Origin: an uncultured Pelagibacteraceae bacterium
GTDB lineage: Bacteria > Pseudomonadota > Alphaproteobacteria > Pelagibacterales > Pelagibacteraceae
Assembly (NCBI GenBank): GCA_902610975.1
Contig: CACLXL010000002.1
Coordinates: forward strand, 106,438 to 170,437
Length of the DNA: 64,000 bases
Direction: 5' to 3'
In this document: one piece after another, positions 38,191-48,194 of the stretch
Layout of the letters: each line of letters opens with the position of its first letter
Position numbering within the stretch: position 1 is the stretch's first letter
Notes under the pieces: generated by a model
Seen by the model: the letters and a program-made list of their open reading frames with translations, nothing else
Database searches by the model: none
What the model was told of the DNA's origin: nothing
Position numbers and translations under genes: made by a program

Positions 38191-40575
38191 TTAATGCGTA
38201 CTGAACTCTTCTTTATTTTTTTGTTTTTCTGAAATTTGATTAACTTCTACCCATTCAACTCTTTTTAACGGTTTAACCAGAGCTACTTTTAAGACTTCCT
38301 CAACATTCTTAACTGATATTATTTCCATTGATTCTAAAATAGTTTTTGGAACTTCAATTAAATCTTTTTTGTTTTCTTTAGGAATTAATACTTTTTTAAT
38401 ACCAGCTCTATGTGCAGCTAATAGTTTTTCTTTTAGTCCACCAATTGGAAGAACTAAACCTCTTAAAGTTATTTCACCTGTCATAGCTACGTTTTTATTT
38501 ACCGGAATATCCGTTATAGCTGAAATGATTGAAGTTACCATTCCTATTCCAGCAGAAGGACCATCTTTAGGTGTAGCTCCCTCAGGAACATGAATGTGAA
38601 AATCTTTTTTATCAAATATGGGAGGTATAATTCCAAAATCTAAACTTTTTGATCTTATATATGATTTAGCAGCTTTAACGGACTCTTGCATCACATCGCC
38701 TAACTTTCCAGTGATTTGCATTTTTCCTTTTCCAGGCATAATCACCGTTTCAATCTTTAAGATTTCTCCACCAACTTCTGTCCATGCTAAACCTGTCACT
38801 ACTCCAACTCTATTCTCCTCCTCGATTTCCCCATAATTAAACTTCTGAACTCCTAGTAACTCTTTTAAATCTTTTTCATTAATTGGATTATTTACGGACT
38901 CATTATTATCAATTTTTTTTACCAATTTTCTCGCAATTTTAGAAATCTCTCTCTCTAGATTTCTTACACCTGACTCTCTTGTATAATTTCTTATAATTTT
39001 TCTATTTATTTCTTCATTGATATCCCACTCATCTTTTTTTAATCCATTATTTTTACTTTGATTAGGTATCAAAAACTTTTGAGAAATATTAACTTTTTCA
39101 TCTTCAGTATACCCAGATAGTCTTATAACCTCCATCCTGTCTAAAAGTGGTGGTAAAATATTTAGAGTATTTGCTGTTGTCACAAACATCACATCGGACA
39201 AATCATAATCAACTTCTAAATAATGATCGTTAAACTCTTTATTTTGTTCAGGATCCAAAGCCTCCAATAATGCTGATGAAGGATCACCTCTATAATCATT
39301 TCCAACTTTATCTATCTCGTCTAAGAGAAATAAAGGATTTTTTGTACCAGCTTTTTTCATCATCTGAATAATTTTTCCAGGTAGAGAACCAATATAAGTT
39401 CTTCTGTGACCTCTGATCTCTGCCTCATCTCTAATTCCTCCTAGAGAAATTCTTATAAACTTTCTATTGGTAGCTTTTGCTATAGATTTACCCAAGGATG
39501 TTTTGCCAACTCCTGGTGGGCCAACTAAACATAAAATTGGACCACGCATTTTCTGAATTCTTTTTTGTACTGCTAAAAATTCAATAATTCTCTCTTTAAC
39601 TTTTTCTAAACCATAGTGATCTTCATCAAGAATTTTTTGCGCATTATTTAGGTCTGTGTTAATTTTTGTTTTATTTGACCAAGGTAGTTCCGTCATCCAG
39701 TCCAAATAATTTCTTACAACTGTTGCCTCAGCGGACATTGGACTCATAGATTTGAGTTTTTTTAATTCTGACAAACACTTGTCTTTAGCAAGCTTTGGCA
39801 TTTTAGCCTCGGTTATTGCTTTATTTAAAGATGTAAGTTCGTCTTTACCTTCGTCAATTTCGCCAAGCTCTTTTTGAATAGCTTTTAATTGTTCGTTCAA
39901 GTAATATTCTCTTTGGGTTTTTTCCATTTGGTTTTTAACCCTTCCTCGAATTTTTTTCTCAACTGAAAGAACACTAGTTTCTTTTTCTATAAGAGAGTGT
40001 ATTTTTTCTAATCTTTTTTTTAAATCAGTAATTTCAAGTAATTCTTGTTTTTCAAAAATTTGTATATTTAGATTTGAAGAAATATTATTCGAAATCTGAG
40101 ATGGGTCCTTTAAATTTCTTAAATTATTTGTTCCATCATTAATATCTTTTTTATTAAGTATTTGTAATTTTTCAAATTTTTTAACTAATCCCAAAGCCAA
40201 TTGATCATTATCTTTAGAATTATTTTGATCTTCTATAATTTCAACTTCACAGGTTAAGAAATTCTCATTTTTATCATTATGCTTTATAATTTTAACTCTT
40301 TTTTCACCTTCAACTAAAACTTTTACTGTGCCGTCTGGTAATTTTAACAATTGTAAAATTTTGCTTAAGCAGCCGTACTGATATAAATCTTTTCCTATTG
40401 GATCATCAACCTCAGAATTTTTTTGGGTTATTAAGACAATTGACTTATCTGATTTCATAACTTCTTGAAGAGCTTTAATAGATTTTTCTCTTCCTACAAA
40501 TAGAGGAACAACCATAGAAGGAAAAATTACTATATCCCTTAATGGGAGGAGAGGTTTTACATAAGAAGTTTTCAT
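38191..40575 (-). CDS. lon: ATP-dependent protease Lon
   Basis: A 794-residue LonA protease. The N-terminal substrate-binding domain (about 1-300) is followed by the AAA+ module with Walker A GPPGVGKTSLG and Walker B LFLLDEIDKVG, then the peptidase domain with PKDGPSAGIGM (catalytic serine) and GGLKEKLLAAHRAG (catalytic lysine). The ATG at 40575 begins MKTSYVKPLLPLRDIVIFPS; a TTG six codons upstream is less likely. It degrades misfolded proteins in the cytoplasm. It lies 49 nt after clpX. Confidence 0.96.
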   Translation of the reverse strand: MKTSYVKPLLPLRDIVIFPSMVVPLFVGREKSIKALQEVMKSDKSIVLITQKNSEVDDPIGKDLYQYGCLSKILQLLKLPDGTVKVLVEGEKRVKIIKHNDKNENFLTCEVEIIEDQNNSKDNDQLALGLVKKFEKLQILNKKDINDGTNNLRNLKDPSQISNNISSNLNIQIFEKQELLEITDLKKRLEKIHSLIEKETSVLSVEKKIRGRVKNQMEKTQREYYLNEQLKAIQKELGEIDEGKDELTSLNKAITEAKMPKLAKDKCLSELKKLKSMSPMSAEATVVRNYLDWMTELPWSNKTKINTDLNNAQKILDEDHYGLEKVKERIIEFLAVQKRIQKMRGPILCLVGPPGVGKTSLGKSIAKATNRKFIRISLGGIRDEAEIRGHRRTYIGSLPGKIIQMMKKAGTKNPLFLLDEIDKVGNDYRGDPSSALLEALDPEQNKEFNDHYLEVDYDLSDVMFVTTANTLNILPPLLDRMEVIRLSGYTEDEKVNISQKFLIPNQSKNNGLKKDEWDINEEINRKIIRNYTRESGVRNLEREISKIARKLVKKIDNNESVNNPINEKDLKELLGVQKFNYGEIEEENRVGVVTGLAWTEVGGEILKIETVIMPGKGKMQITGKLGDVMQESVKAAKSYIRSKSLDFGIIPPIFDKKDFHIHVPEGATPKDGPSAGIGMVTSIISAITDIPVNKNVAMTGEITLRGLVLPIGGLKEKLLAAHRAGIKKVLIPKENKKDLIEVPKTILESMEIISVKNVEEVLKVALVKPLKRVEWVEVNQISEKQKNKEEFSTH

Positions 40576-40624
40576 TATTAATTTATATGGCAATTAATAC
40601 ACTAATTTCAAGAAACAAATTTAT

Positions 40625-41878
40625 TTAAGCCACAGATGTTGTTGATTTATTGCCATATGTGACAATGGGTTCTGAGGAGCCTTGAGCCGCTGTTTTATCA
40701 ACTGTTACTTTTATTACATTTTCCATATCCGGTAATTCAAACATTGTTTTGAGAAGAATATTTTCTAAAATTGATCTTAACCCTCTTGCTCCAGTTTTTT
40801 TGACAATTGCTTTTTTTGCTATTTCTGAAATTGCTTCATCTTTAAACTCAAGTTCAACTTCTTCAAATTCAAAAAGTCTTTGATATTGTTTTATTAAAGA
40901 ATTTTTTGGCTCTTTGAGTATTTTAACTAAAGATTTCTCATCGAGATCATCAAGGGTTGCTATGATCGGCATCCTTCCTATAAATTCAGGTATTAAACCG
41001 TATTTAATTAAATCCTCTGGCTCTAACAATTTCATTATTTCTGATAAAGGTTGCTCTTTAAAGTTTTTTACTTTCGCTCCAAATCCTATTGAACTACCTT
41101 TACCTCTGCTTTCAATTAATTTGTTTAAACCAGCAAATGCGCCTCCGCAAATAAACAAAATATTAGTTGTGTCCACTTGTAAAAATTCTTGTTGGGGATG
41201 TTTTCTACCTCCTTGTGGTGGAACACTTGCTACGGTTCCCTCCATTATTTTCAGCAATGCTTGTTGTACACCTTCACCAGAAACGTCTCTAGTGATTGAA
41301 GGATTTTCTGATTTTCTACTAATTTTATCTACTTCATCAATGTAGACTATGCCTCTTTGTGCTTTTTCAACATTATAATCAGCAGCCTGTAATAATTTCA
41401 AAATAATATTTTCTACATCTTCACCAACATATCCTGCTTCTGTCAAAGTTGTGGCATCAGCCATTGTAAAAGGAACATCCAAAATTCTTGCTAGAGTTTG
41501 AGCTAAAAGAGTTTTTCCACATCCGGTAGGTCCTACTAATAATATGTTAGACTTTGATAGTTCAATATCTTTATTGCTCTTAGACTCATGATTTAATCTT
41601 TTGTAATGATTGTGTACTGCAACAGATAATATTTCTTTAGCAAGTTTTTGACCTATCACATAATCATCTAAAACTTTACAAATCTCTTTTGGTGAAGGCA
41701 CCCCGTCTTGATGTTTTATTAATGAACCTTTATTTTCCTCCTTAATGATGTCCATACATAATTCTACACACTCATCACATATAAAAACAGTTGGTCCAGC
41801 TATAAGCTTTCTAACTTCATGTTGGCTTTTACCGCAAAAGGAGCAATAAAGTATATTTTTATTATTTTTATCAGTCAT
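40625..41878 (-). CDS. clpX: ClpX ATPase subunit of ClpXP
   Basis: A 417-residue AAA+ unfoldase. The N-terminal zinc-binding domain has CSFCGKSQ and CDECVELC. Walker [12 protein letters not shown], the GYVG pore loop (AGYVGEDVE) and YIDEVDKI Walker B follow. The C-terminal part has [10 protein letters not shown], a sensor-2 element. It feeds unfolded proteins to ClpP. It lies 79 nt downstream of clpP. Confidence 0.97.
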   Translation of the reverse strand: MTDKNNKNILYCSFCGKSQHEVRKLIAGPTVFICDECVELCMDIIKEENKGSLIKHQDGVPSPKEICKVLDDYVIGQKLAKEILSVAVHNHYKRLNHESKSNKDIELSKSNILLVGPTGCGKTLLAQTLARILDVPFTMADATTLTEAGYVGEDVENIILKLLQAADYNVEKAQRGIVYIDEVDKISRKSENPSITRDVSGEGVQQALLKIMEGTVASVPPQGGRKHPQQEFLQVDTTNILFICGGAFAGLNKLIESRGKGSSIGFGAKVKNFKEQPLSEIMKLLEPEDLIKYGLIPEFIGRMPIIATLDDLDEKSLVKILKEPKNSLIKQYQRLFEFEEVELEFKDEAISEIAKKAIVKKTGARGLRSILENILLKTMFELPDMENVIKVTVDKTAAQGSSEPIVTYGNKSTTSVA

Positions 41879-41957
41879 AACGAATCAATAAACTTAATAT
41901 AATTTCACTAGGAATTCATATCAAGTTGAAGTTGTAATTAAATCTATATATTGTGAT

Positions 41958-42569
41958 TTATTTTCTTTTTTCCACAACAGAATCTATTAAACCAAATTTT
42001 TTTGCCTCTTCTGCGGTCATAAAATTATCTCTTTCTAAAGCATCTGAAATTTCGTCAACATTTTTTCCTGTATGTTTTGAATAAATTTTGTTCAACCTTT
42101 CTTTTAAAGATAAGATTTCTTTCGCGTGTATTTGGATATCCGTTGCTTGTCCTTGAAAGCCCGCAGATGGTTGGTGCACCATTATTCTTGAATTAGGTAA
42201 AGAGTATCTTTTTCCTTTTGCTCCTGCTGCTAACAAAAAGGAGCCCATTGAAGATGCTTGACCTATACATAAAGTTGAAACAGGTGAATTTATATATTGC
42301 ATTGTGTCATAAATTCCTAATCCCGCTGTCACTAAACCTCCCGGGCTGTTAATATAAAAGTTTATTTCTTTATTAGGATTTTCTGACTCTAAAAATAATA
42401 GTTGTGCTGTAACTAGCGACGCAACGGCATCATTTACAGGGCCAACTAAAAAAACTATTCTTTCCTTTAAAAGTCTTGAATAAATATCATATGCTCTTTC
42501 TCCCTTGCTTGTTTGTTCAACAACCATTGGTATCAAACTATTCATTTTTTCTTCTAATTCGCGACTCAT
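41958..42569 (-). CDS. clpP: ClpP protease subunit
   Basis: A 203-residue serine protease if started at the ATG at 42569 (MSRELEEK...). The [14 protein letters not shown] motif holds the catalytic serine, [11 protein letters not shown] the catalytic histidine, and a later aspartate completes the triad. A second ATG at 42545 ([11 protein letters not shown]) matches the core family start better and has a weak GAAG upstream; the first eight residues may be a propeptide. It forms the ClpXP chamber with ClpX. It lies 22 nt after tig. Confidence 0.94.
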   Translation of the reverse strand: MSRELEEKMNSLIPMVVEQTSKGERAYDIYSRLLKERIVFLVGPVNDAVASLVTAQLLFLESENPNKEINFYINSPGGLVTAGLGIYDTMQYINSPVSTLCIGQASSMGSFLLAAGAKGKRYSLPNSRIMVHQPSAGFQGQATDIQIHAKEILSLKERLNKIYSKHTGKNVDEISDALERDNFMTAEEAKKFGLIDSVVEKRK

Positions 42570-42591
42570 AATTGGTTTATACAACTATTGA

Positions 42592-43956
42592 TTACTTTTT
42601 ACTAATTTTTTTTGATTTTGACTTAATTTTTGAAGGTGATGGGGTTTTTGATTTCTCAGTATCTATATTTGGTTTATTAAAATCAGCAATTATTTTTTCA
42701 GCTTCTTTTGTGCTCACCTCTTGAGATGAAAGATTAATTTTTGATTTAATAAGATTTAAAATTTTTTCTTCGTATAAAGAACCTTTTAGACTTTGAGATG
42801 CACTAGGATTTTTTTGGTAATAGTCAAGAACCATTTTTTCTTGACCAGGCATTCCTTTTATTTGTTTTTGTATCTCAGATTTAACCTCTTCATCTGATAC
42901 TTTTATGTTATTTTTTTCCCCATATTCATTTAATAATAAACCTAGTTTAATCCTTGATTTTGCCAACTTTTCATTTTTCAATTTATATTTTTCTTTTTCC
43001 TCTGGTTTAAGATTTTGGGTCATGATCAAAATTTCTTGGTCTATTAGATTTTGAGGTAAATCTAATTGGTGATTTTTTTCTATTTGATCTAAAATTTCTT
43101 TTTTAGTAATCGAGTTTAAAGCTTGTGAATATTGACTTGAAATTTGTTTCCCGATTAAAGCTCTTAAATCTTTAATATTATTTGCCCCCATCAATTTAGC
43201 AAAATCGTCATCAATTTTACGCGGTATGGGTTTTTTCACATTTAAGATTTTACATTCAAATTTTGTTTTTTTATTAGCAAGTTCTTTTTTTGGGTGATTA
43301 GGTGGAAGCACTGCATGTAGTTGTTTCATTTCATTTTTTTTAACTCCTATTAATTTTTCATCAAATCCTTTTAAAAAAAGATCTTTGCCTAACTCTATTT
43401 GGACACCTTTTCCTTCACTTCCATCAAATTTATTTCCATCAATTGTAGCTGAATAATCAAAAGTAATTTGATCTCCATTGATTGCTTTTTCATTTTTGTC
43501 TTCAAATTTTTTATTTTGATTTGCAATTTCTTTTAATTTTTCATCAATAATTTCATCTTCGATCTTTACTTTAAAACTTGTAGCTTTAAATTTATCAAAA
43601 CTTTGTAAGCTTACATTTGGTAAACAATCTATTTGAAGTTCGTAATTAAGATCTTTGCCTTCTCCAAATTGTTTTAAATCAATTTTTGGTTGACCCGCAA
43701 CTTTCAATTTTTTTTCAACTATAGCTTTAGAAGACGTTTCTCTTAATATTTTATCTACTACTTCTCCATAAATAGATTTACCAAACTGACTTTTAATAAC
43801 CGCAGGAGGAACTTTTCCTGGTCTGAAACCTTTCAGAGCGACTTCTTTTTGAAGCTCATTAAGTCTTTCATCCATTTTGGTCTGTATGTTTTTTTTATCA
43901 ACTATTACAGATAAAATTGTTTTAAGTCCTTTTTTTGATTTTATTTCTACTTTCAT
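42592..43956 (-). CDS. tig: Trigger factor
   Basis: A 454-residue ribosome-bound chaperone. The N-terminal domain carries the ribosome-docking signature GFRPGKVPPAV, an FKBP-type PPIase domain covers about 150-245, and a helical substrate-binding C-terminal domain follows. A Lys/Ser-rich tail of about 25 residues at the end is unusual. The ATG at 43956 lies only 7 nt below the CCA end of tRNA-Leu and has no Shine-Dalgarno sequence of its own. Confidence 0.95.
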   Translation of the reverse strand: MKVEIKSKKGLKTILSVIVDKKNIQTKMDERLNELQKEVALKGFRPGKVPPAVIKSQFGKSIYGEVVDKILRETSSKAIVEKKLKVAGQPKIDLKQFGEGKDLNYELQIDCLPNVSLQSFDKFKATSFKVKIEDEIIDEKLKEIANQNKKFEDKNEKAINGDQITFDYSATIDGNKFDGSEGKGVQIELGKDLFLKGFDEKLIGVKKNEMKQLHAVLPPNHPKKELANKKTKFECKILNVKKPIPRKIDDDFAKLMGANNIKDLRALIGKQISSQYSQALNSITKKEILDQIEKNHQLDLPQNLIDQEILIMTQNLKPEEKEKYKLKNEKLAKSRIKLGLLLNEYGEKNNIKVSDEEVKSEIQKQIKGMPGQEKMVLDYYQKNPSASQSLKGSLYEEKILNLIKSKINLSSQEVSTKEAEKIIADFNKPNIDTEKSKTPSPSKIKSKSKKISKK

Positions 43957-43963
43957 AAAAAAT

Positions 43964-44048
43964 TGGTGGGCAAGAAGAGACTCGAACTCTTAAGCCTTGC
44001 GGCACTGGTTTCTAAGACCAGCGCGTATACCAATTCCGCCACTTGCCC
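43964..44048 (-). tRNA. tRNA-Leu (UAG)
   Basis: A class II cloverleaf with a long variable arm on the minus strand. The acceptor GGGCAAG pairs with CTTGCCC, the anticodon arm CTGGT-CTTAGAA-ACCAG gives anticodon TAG, the T arm is AAGAG-TTCGAGT-CTCTT, and discriminator A is followed by encoded CCA; total 85 nt. It is embedded between the WecA-like gene (27 nt upstream) and tig (7 nt downstream), all on one strand. Confidence 0.95.
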
Positions 44049-44075
44049 TTTTTCAATCGTTTTTTATATAACAAT

Positions 44076-45137
44076 TTAATTTTTTGTTAAATGATAAAGT
44101 CTTGAATAAATCCCCACGTAAATAAATAAGAGTATAAAAAACCAATACCTGCTTAAAGTTGGATTGTCAGCAAAATATAACGAAGGAATTACAAGAATTA
44201 AGTAAATAATATTAATAAAAATTGAGTTTAAAAAATTGGCGTTATTCTTCCCTAGATTTTTTGAGATCTTATAAAAACTTAACATGTGCAAGTGTTTATT
44301 GTCAGGATAAATAGGAGATTTTTTTTGAATTATTTTTCTGAAAAATGAAAAAAATACCTCAAAAAATAAATAGAATAACAAAGTACAGAAAAAAAAGGAT
44401 GAAATGTTAGGGTTTAAATTATTGGTAATTATAACATTTAAAGCAGATAAAGACCCTACAAGATAAGCCCCGCTATCGCCAAGAAATATTTTTGCTTTAG
44501 GAAAATTAAACAATAAAAATAATAACAAAATTATTATTTGGGAAATTAATATAAATGAAAATTCTAAGTTGGCATTATTTAAATTGATAACCAATAATAT
44601 GATATTTATTATTAATAGGTTAATTGCTAAAAGGCCGTTAAAGCCATCTATCAAGTTTGCTCCGTTAATTATAAATAAAAAACACAATAGTACAAAAACA
44701 GAGGAAAAAAATTTATTATTAATTAAAAAAGATAATAAAGGAAAATCGATATTAAAAATCTTAATCTCCAAAAAGTAAATAATTATAAAAAGTATACTTA
44801 TCATAAGCAAAAGTCTTACAGAAGGTTTGATATGTGTCTTTAAATCGTCTAAAAACCCAACAAAAAACATTGACGCCCCAATAAGTAGATAATCATATAA
44901 AATTTTTGAATAAAGCAAATCATAAATTTTTAAAAAAATAAAAAATGAAATTAACACTGCTATTCCTCCACTTCTTGTAACTGGATATTGATGAAAAGAT
45001 TGAGGTTTTAAAAAATCTTCATCGAGTAATATTCCATTCTTAATTTTATGAGAATATTTACTTATAACCATAAAAATAAAAAAACTGATCAAAGCAAAAA
45101 TTGATAAAAAACTCGCTTCAATTGACTCTGATCCCAT
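44076..45137 (-). CDS. WecA/MraY-family polyprenyl-phosphate sugar-1-phosphate transferase
   Basis: A 353-residue membrane protein with about ten transmembrane helices. The family motifs are FVGFLDDLKTH, NGANLIDGFNGLL and FLGDSGAYLVGSLSAL, with aspartates that bind magnesium and the substrate. PDNKHLHML is the later conserved histidine-rich loop. It most resembles the WecA/TagO branch, which transfers GlcNAc-1-P or a related sugar to undecaprenyl phosphate and starts a surface glycan. The exact sugar cannot be read. Its start overlaps the EamA gene end by one base. Confidence 0.85.
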   Translation of the reverse strand: MGSESIEASFLSIFALISFFIFMVISKYSHKIKNGILLDEDFLKPQSFHQYPVTRSGGIAVLISFFIFLKIYDLLYSKILYDYLLIGASMFFVGFLDDLKTHIKPSVRLLLMISILFIIIYFLEIKIFNIDFPLLSFLINNKFFSSVFVLLCFLFIINGANLIDGFNGLLAINLLIINIILLVINLNNANLEFSFILISQIIILLLFLLFNFPKAKIFLGDSGAYLVGSLSALNVIITNNLNPNISSFFFCTLLFYLFFEVFFSFFRKIIQKKSPIYPDNKHLHMLSFYKISKNLGKNNANFLNSIFINIIYLILVIPSLYFADNPTLSRYWFFILLFIYVGIYSRLYHLTKN

Positions 45138-46024
45138 TAATTGCCCACTCCTTTATTATTTTTTTTAAATATAAATATTCCAGTAAGAATTATAACTAAT
45201 GAAGCTAAAACTCTCCATGTAATTATTTCATCCATCAAAAAATAACCAAATATTATTCCAAAAATTGGTATTAAATATGCGACTTGAGTTTGAAAAACTA
45301 AGCCGTTCACAGTTAAAATTCTAAATCTAATTAACCATGCTAGTCCAGTTGCTATTACACCCAAATATAATAGTGACAAAGTTGAGCTTAAAGATGGGCT
45401 AGAATTCCAAGGTGTTTCAAGTATTAAAGAAAAAGGTAAAAGAAAAATTACTGACCACAATGTAGTTGAAGTGGTAACGTTCTCATTTTTTTTATTTCTT
45501 AATTTTAAAGTTAATAAACCACCAATACAATAAAAAGTTGATCCAAGAATTGTTATCAATGCATACAAAAAATTATCATCATTTATAATAACCTTGTCAA
45601 AAAATAGAAGAACGATACCGCTAAAACCTATTAGTACACCTAATGATTTTAAAAAAGATAATTTTTCATCATTAGTAAAAATGTGCGCTAATATAGATCC
45701 GCTAAGAGGTGTTGTGCTCATTAGTATTGCTGCAAGATAACTATTTATTTTTGATGTGCCTATAGCTATAAGTACAAAAGGTATAGCAATGTTTATTAAA
45801 CCTATCAAAGCATACCATAACCAATTTTTATTAAATGCTTCAATTTTAATTTTTTTTAATTTACATAAAATTAATAAAGGAATACTAGCAAATATTACTC
45901 TTACTAAAGCTAGGGTGATTGGTTCGTAAGAATATGTAGCAATCTTAATATTAAAAAAAGATGACCCCCAAATTATCGCAAGTATAATAAGAAGGGTAAA
46001 ATCAAATTTGTTAGCTTCCCTCAT
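45137..46024 (-). CDS. EamA (DMT superfamily) transporter
   Basis: A 295-residue protein with about ten transmembrane helices in two EamA repeats. The start FDFTLLIILAIIWGSSFFNIK and the AILMSTTPLSGSILAHIF segment near the end of the first repeat are typical. Such proteins export or import small metabolites, but this one's substrate is unknown. It is divergent from glnA across a 128-nt gap and leads the run EamA, WecA-like, tRNA-Leu, tig, clpP, clpX, lon. Confidence 0.85.
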   Translation of the reverse strand: MREANKFDFTLLIILAIIWGSSFFNIKIATYSYEPITLALVRVIFASIPLLILCKLKKIKIEAFNKNWLWYALIGLINIAIPFVLIAIGTSKINSYLAAILMSTTPLSGSILAHIFTNDEKLSFLKSLGVLIGFSGIVLLFFDKVIINDDNFLYALITILGSTFYCIGGLLTLKLRNKKNENVTTSTTLWSVIFLLPFSLILETPWNSSPSLSSTLSLLYLGVIATGLAWLIRFRILTVNGLVFQTQVAYLIPIFGIIFGYFLMDEIITWRVLASLVIILTGIFIFKKNNKGVGN

Positions 46025-46152
46025 TTCAAGTTTAAATTGTATTTATGTGATAAATGCATAGCTGGTATATATTTTTAATTATACTCTAAAAAAGCCTCTT
46101 ATATATGTTCGGTTCGAGTTTAAAAACAAATTTATTATTTAAAAGGAGAAAA
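46025..46152. promoter_or_regulatory. Divergent promoter region between the EamA gene and glnA
   Basis: This 128-nt gap has -10-like hexamers TATACT (near 46082) and TATATATG (near 46097) for glnA, without a convincing -35. No NtrC-type -12/-24 (GG-N10-GC) promoter was seen, and no known glutamine riboswitch core was recognised. An AAGGAG ribosome site is at 46143-46148. Confidence 0.4.
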
Positions 46153-47559
46153 ATGAGTTCAAAAGACGTATTAAAACTTATCAAAGATAAGCAGGTTGAG
46201 TTTGTAGACCTTAGATTTACAGATCCTAAGGGTAAACTTCAGCATCTAACAATGGACGCAACAGTAGTTGATGAGGATATGTTGGATAAAGGAGTGTTTT
46301 TTGATGGTTCCTCTATAGCAGGTTGGAAAGCCATAAACGAGTCTGACATGATTTTAAAACCAGACTTAGAAAAGCCCATAATTGATCCTTTTAATTCTCA
46401 CCCAACTTTAAATATTTTTTGCGACATACTAGATGCAGTTAAAAAAAATCCTTACGAAAGGGATCCAAGAGGAACGGCAAAAAAAGCTGAAGCTTATTTA
46501 AAAAAGACGGGAATTGGAGATAAATCTTATTTTGGGCCGGAGCCAGAATTTTTTGTATTTGATGACGTAAGATTTAAAAACGATATGAATGAAACTAGTT
46601 TTTCTATTGATAGCTCGGAAGGACCTTATAACACTGGAAAAAAATATGAGAATGGAAATATGGGTCACAGACCAGGGATAAAAGGCGGTTATTTTCCTGT
46701 TCCTCCAGTGGATAGTGCTCAGGACATGAGAGGAGAATATTTAAAAGCTTTAAAAGACATGGGTGTAAAAGTAGAAAAGCACCATCACGAAGTTGCTCCA
46801 AGTCAACATGAGTTAGGTATGTATTTTGGAACTTTAACTAATCAGGCAGATAATGTTCAATTATATAAGTACGCCGTACAAATGGTTACTCACTCTTTTG
46901 GTAAAACAGCAACTTTTATGCCTAAACCAGTCAAAGGTGATAATGGTTCAGGTATGCATTGTCACCAATCAATATGGAAAGGTAATACGCCAGTATTCAT
47001 GGGTAAAGAGTACGCTGGATTATCCAAAGAAGCGTTGTACTACATTGGCGGTATTTTAAAACATGCAAGAGCTATCAATGCTTTTTCAAATGCAACAACA
47101 AATAGTTATAAAAGGCTTATCCCAGGTTTTGAGGCTCCAGTAATTTTAGCTTATTCAGCTAGAAACAGGTCAGCCTCTTGTAGAATACCAGTTATTATGA
47201 ACCCTAAGGCAGCCAGAATGGAGATAAGATTCCCAGACGCAGCAGGAAACCCATATTTAACTTTTGCTTCGATGTTAATGGCTGGAATTGATGGTATTAA
47301 AAATAAAATTGATCCAGGAAAAGCTTTTGATCAAGATCTTTACTCATTATCGGAGGATGAAGTAAAAAAACTACCAACAGTTTGCGGCTCTTTAAGAGAG
47401 GCAATGCAAAACCTTGATAAGGATAGAAAATTCCTAACAGAGGGGGGCGTTTTTACTGATGATCAAATAGACGCTTATATTGAGTTAAAGTTCCAAGAAA
47501 TCTATAATTTTGAGCATACACCTCATCCAATAGAATTTGAAATGTATTATAGCGGTTAA
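46153..47559 (+). CDS. glnA: Glutamine synthetase type I
   Basis: A 468-residue GSI-beta enzyme. FDGSSIAGWKAINESDM, the GPEPEFFVFDD metal site, HHHEVAPSQHELG and the NGSGMHCHQS ATP region are present. Tyr397 (codon at 47341, context DQDLYSLSEDE) sits at the position of the adenylylation tyrosine of E. coli GlnA, so GlnE-type control is possible. I chose the ATG at 46153 because AAGGAG lies 4-5 nt upstream; an earlier in-frame start at 46105 is unlike the family. It assimilates ammonium. Its stop shares TTAA with the convergent sufA stop. Confidence 0.97.
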   Translation: MSSKDVLKLIKDKQVEFVDLRFTDPKGKLQHLTMDATVVDEDMLDKGVFFDGSSIAGWKAINESDMILKPDLEKPIIDPFNSHPTLNIFCDILDAVKKNPYERDPRGTAKKAEAYLKKTGIGDKSYFGPEPEFFVFDDVRFKNDMNETSFSIDSSEGPYNTGKKYENGNMGHRPGIKGGYFPVPPVDSAQDMRGEYLKALKDMGVKVEKHHHEVAPSQHELGMYFGTLTNQADNVQLYKYAVQMVTHSFGKTATFMPKPVKGDNGSGMHCHQSIWKGNTPVFMGKEYAGLSKEALYYIGGILKHARAINAFSNATTNSYKRLIPGFEAPVILAYSARNRSASCRIPVIMNPKAARMEIRFPDAAGNPYLTFASMLMAGIDGIKNKIDPGKAFDQDLYSLSEDEVKKLPTVCGSLREAMQNLDKDRKFLTEGGVFTDDQIDAYIELKFQEIYNFEHTPHPIEFEMYYSG

Positions 47560-47891
47560 ACCTTAAAAGATTCTCCGCATCCACATCTTTCAGTTTCGTT
47601 TGGATTTTTAAAGACAAATTGAGAAGAAAATCTTTCCTCTTTATAGTCCATCTCTGTTCCTAACAAATAAATTATAGCTTTAGGATCTATCAAAACTTTT
47701 ACTCCCTTTTCCTCTATAATCTCTTCATTGGGTTTTATTTCTTTTGCATACTCCATTACGTAAGACATTCCGGCACATCCGCCAGATTTTACACCAACTC
47801 TCACACCTATCGTGGATTGTTCAGCTTTTGACATGATGAGTTTTATTCTTTCAGCTGCGTTGTCACTAAGTTTAATTACTTGCTCACTCAT
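47556..47891 (-). CDS. sufA: A-type Fe-S carrier (SufA/IscA/ErpA family)
   Basis: A 111-residue HesB-fold protein. The three cluster-ligand cysteines are in SGGCAGMSYVMEYA and in the C-terminal CGCGESF pair. It receives Fe-S clusters from SufBCD and passes them to target proteins. It is the last gene of the suf operon, overlapping sufT by 4 nt. SufA, IscA and ErpA cannot be told apart safely by sequence; the operon favours SufA. Confidence 0.9.
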   Translation of the reverse strand: MSEQVIKLSDNAAERIKLIMSKAEQSTIGVRVGVKSGGCAGMSYVMEYAKEIKPNEEIIEEKGVKVLIDPKAIIYLLGTEMDYKEERFSSQFVFKNPNETERCGCGESFKV

Positions 47892-48190
47892 AAATTTAAT
47901 TCAAGTTTAGCTGTTTCAGACATTTTATCTTTTGTCCATGGAGGATCCCAAACTAACTTTAAATCAACATCATTTATCCCTTCAATATTTAATATATTCT
48001 CTTTAACTGAATTTGGCAAACTTTCAGCTACAGGACAATTCGGAGAAGTTAATGTCATTTCAATAATCACTTTATTTTCCTCACTAATATCGATTTTATA
48101 TATTAAACCCAATTCATAAATATTAACTGGGATTTCTGGATCGTAAATTTTTTTGATTTCAGTAATAATTTTTTCTTTTAATGCACTCAT
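47888..48190 (-). CDS. sufT: SufT / DUF59 (MIP18-like) Fe-S assembly factor
   Basis: A 100-residue DUF59 protein. YDPEIPVNIYELGLIYKIDI and MTLTSPNCPVAESLP are the family hallmarks, with a conserved reactive cysteine in the second. SufT-type proteins help Fe-S maturation, especially when cluster demand is high. The ATG at 48190 gives a clean DUF59 start; a longer frame runs back into sufU. No Shine-Dalgarno is seen, so coupling with sufU (4 nt gap) is likely. Confidence 0.88.
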   Translation of the reverse strand: MSALKEKIITEIKKIYDPEIPVNIYELGLIYKIDISEENKVIIEMTLTSPNCPVAESLPNSVKENILNIEGINDVDLKLVWDPPWTKDKMSETAKLELNL

Positions 48191-48194
48191 TATT

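Noticed and set aside
46025..46152. Glutamine riboswitch or NtrC-type promoter upstream of glnA
   Set aside because: I looked for the conserved core of known glutamine-sensing RNAs and for -12/-24 elements, and saw neither.
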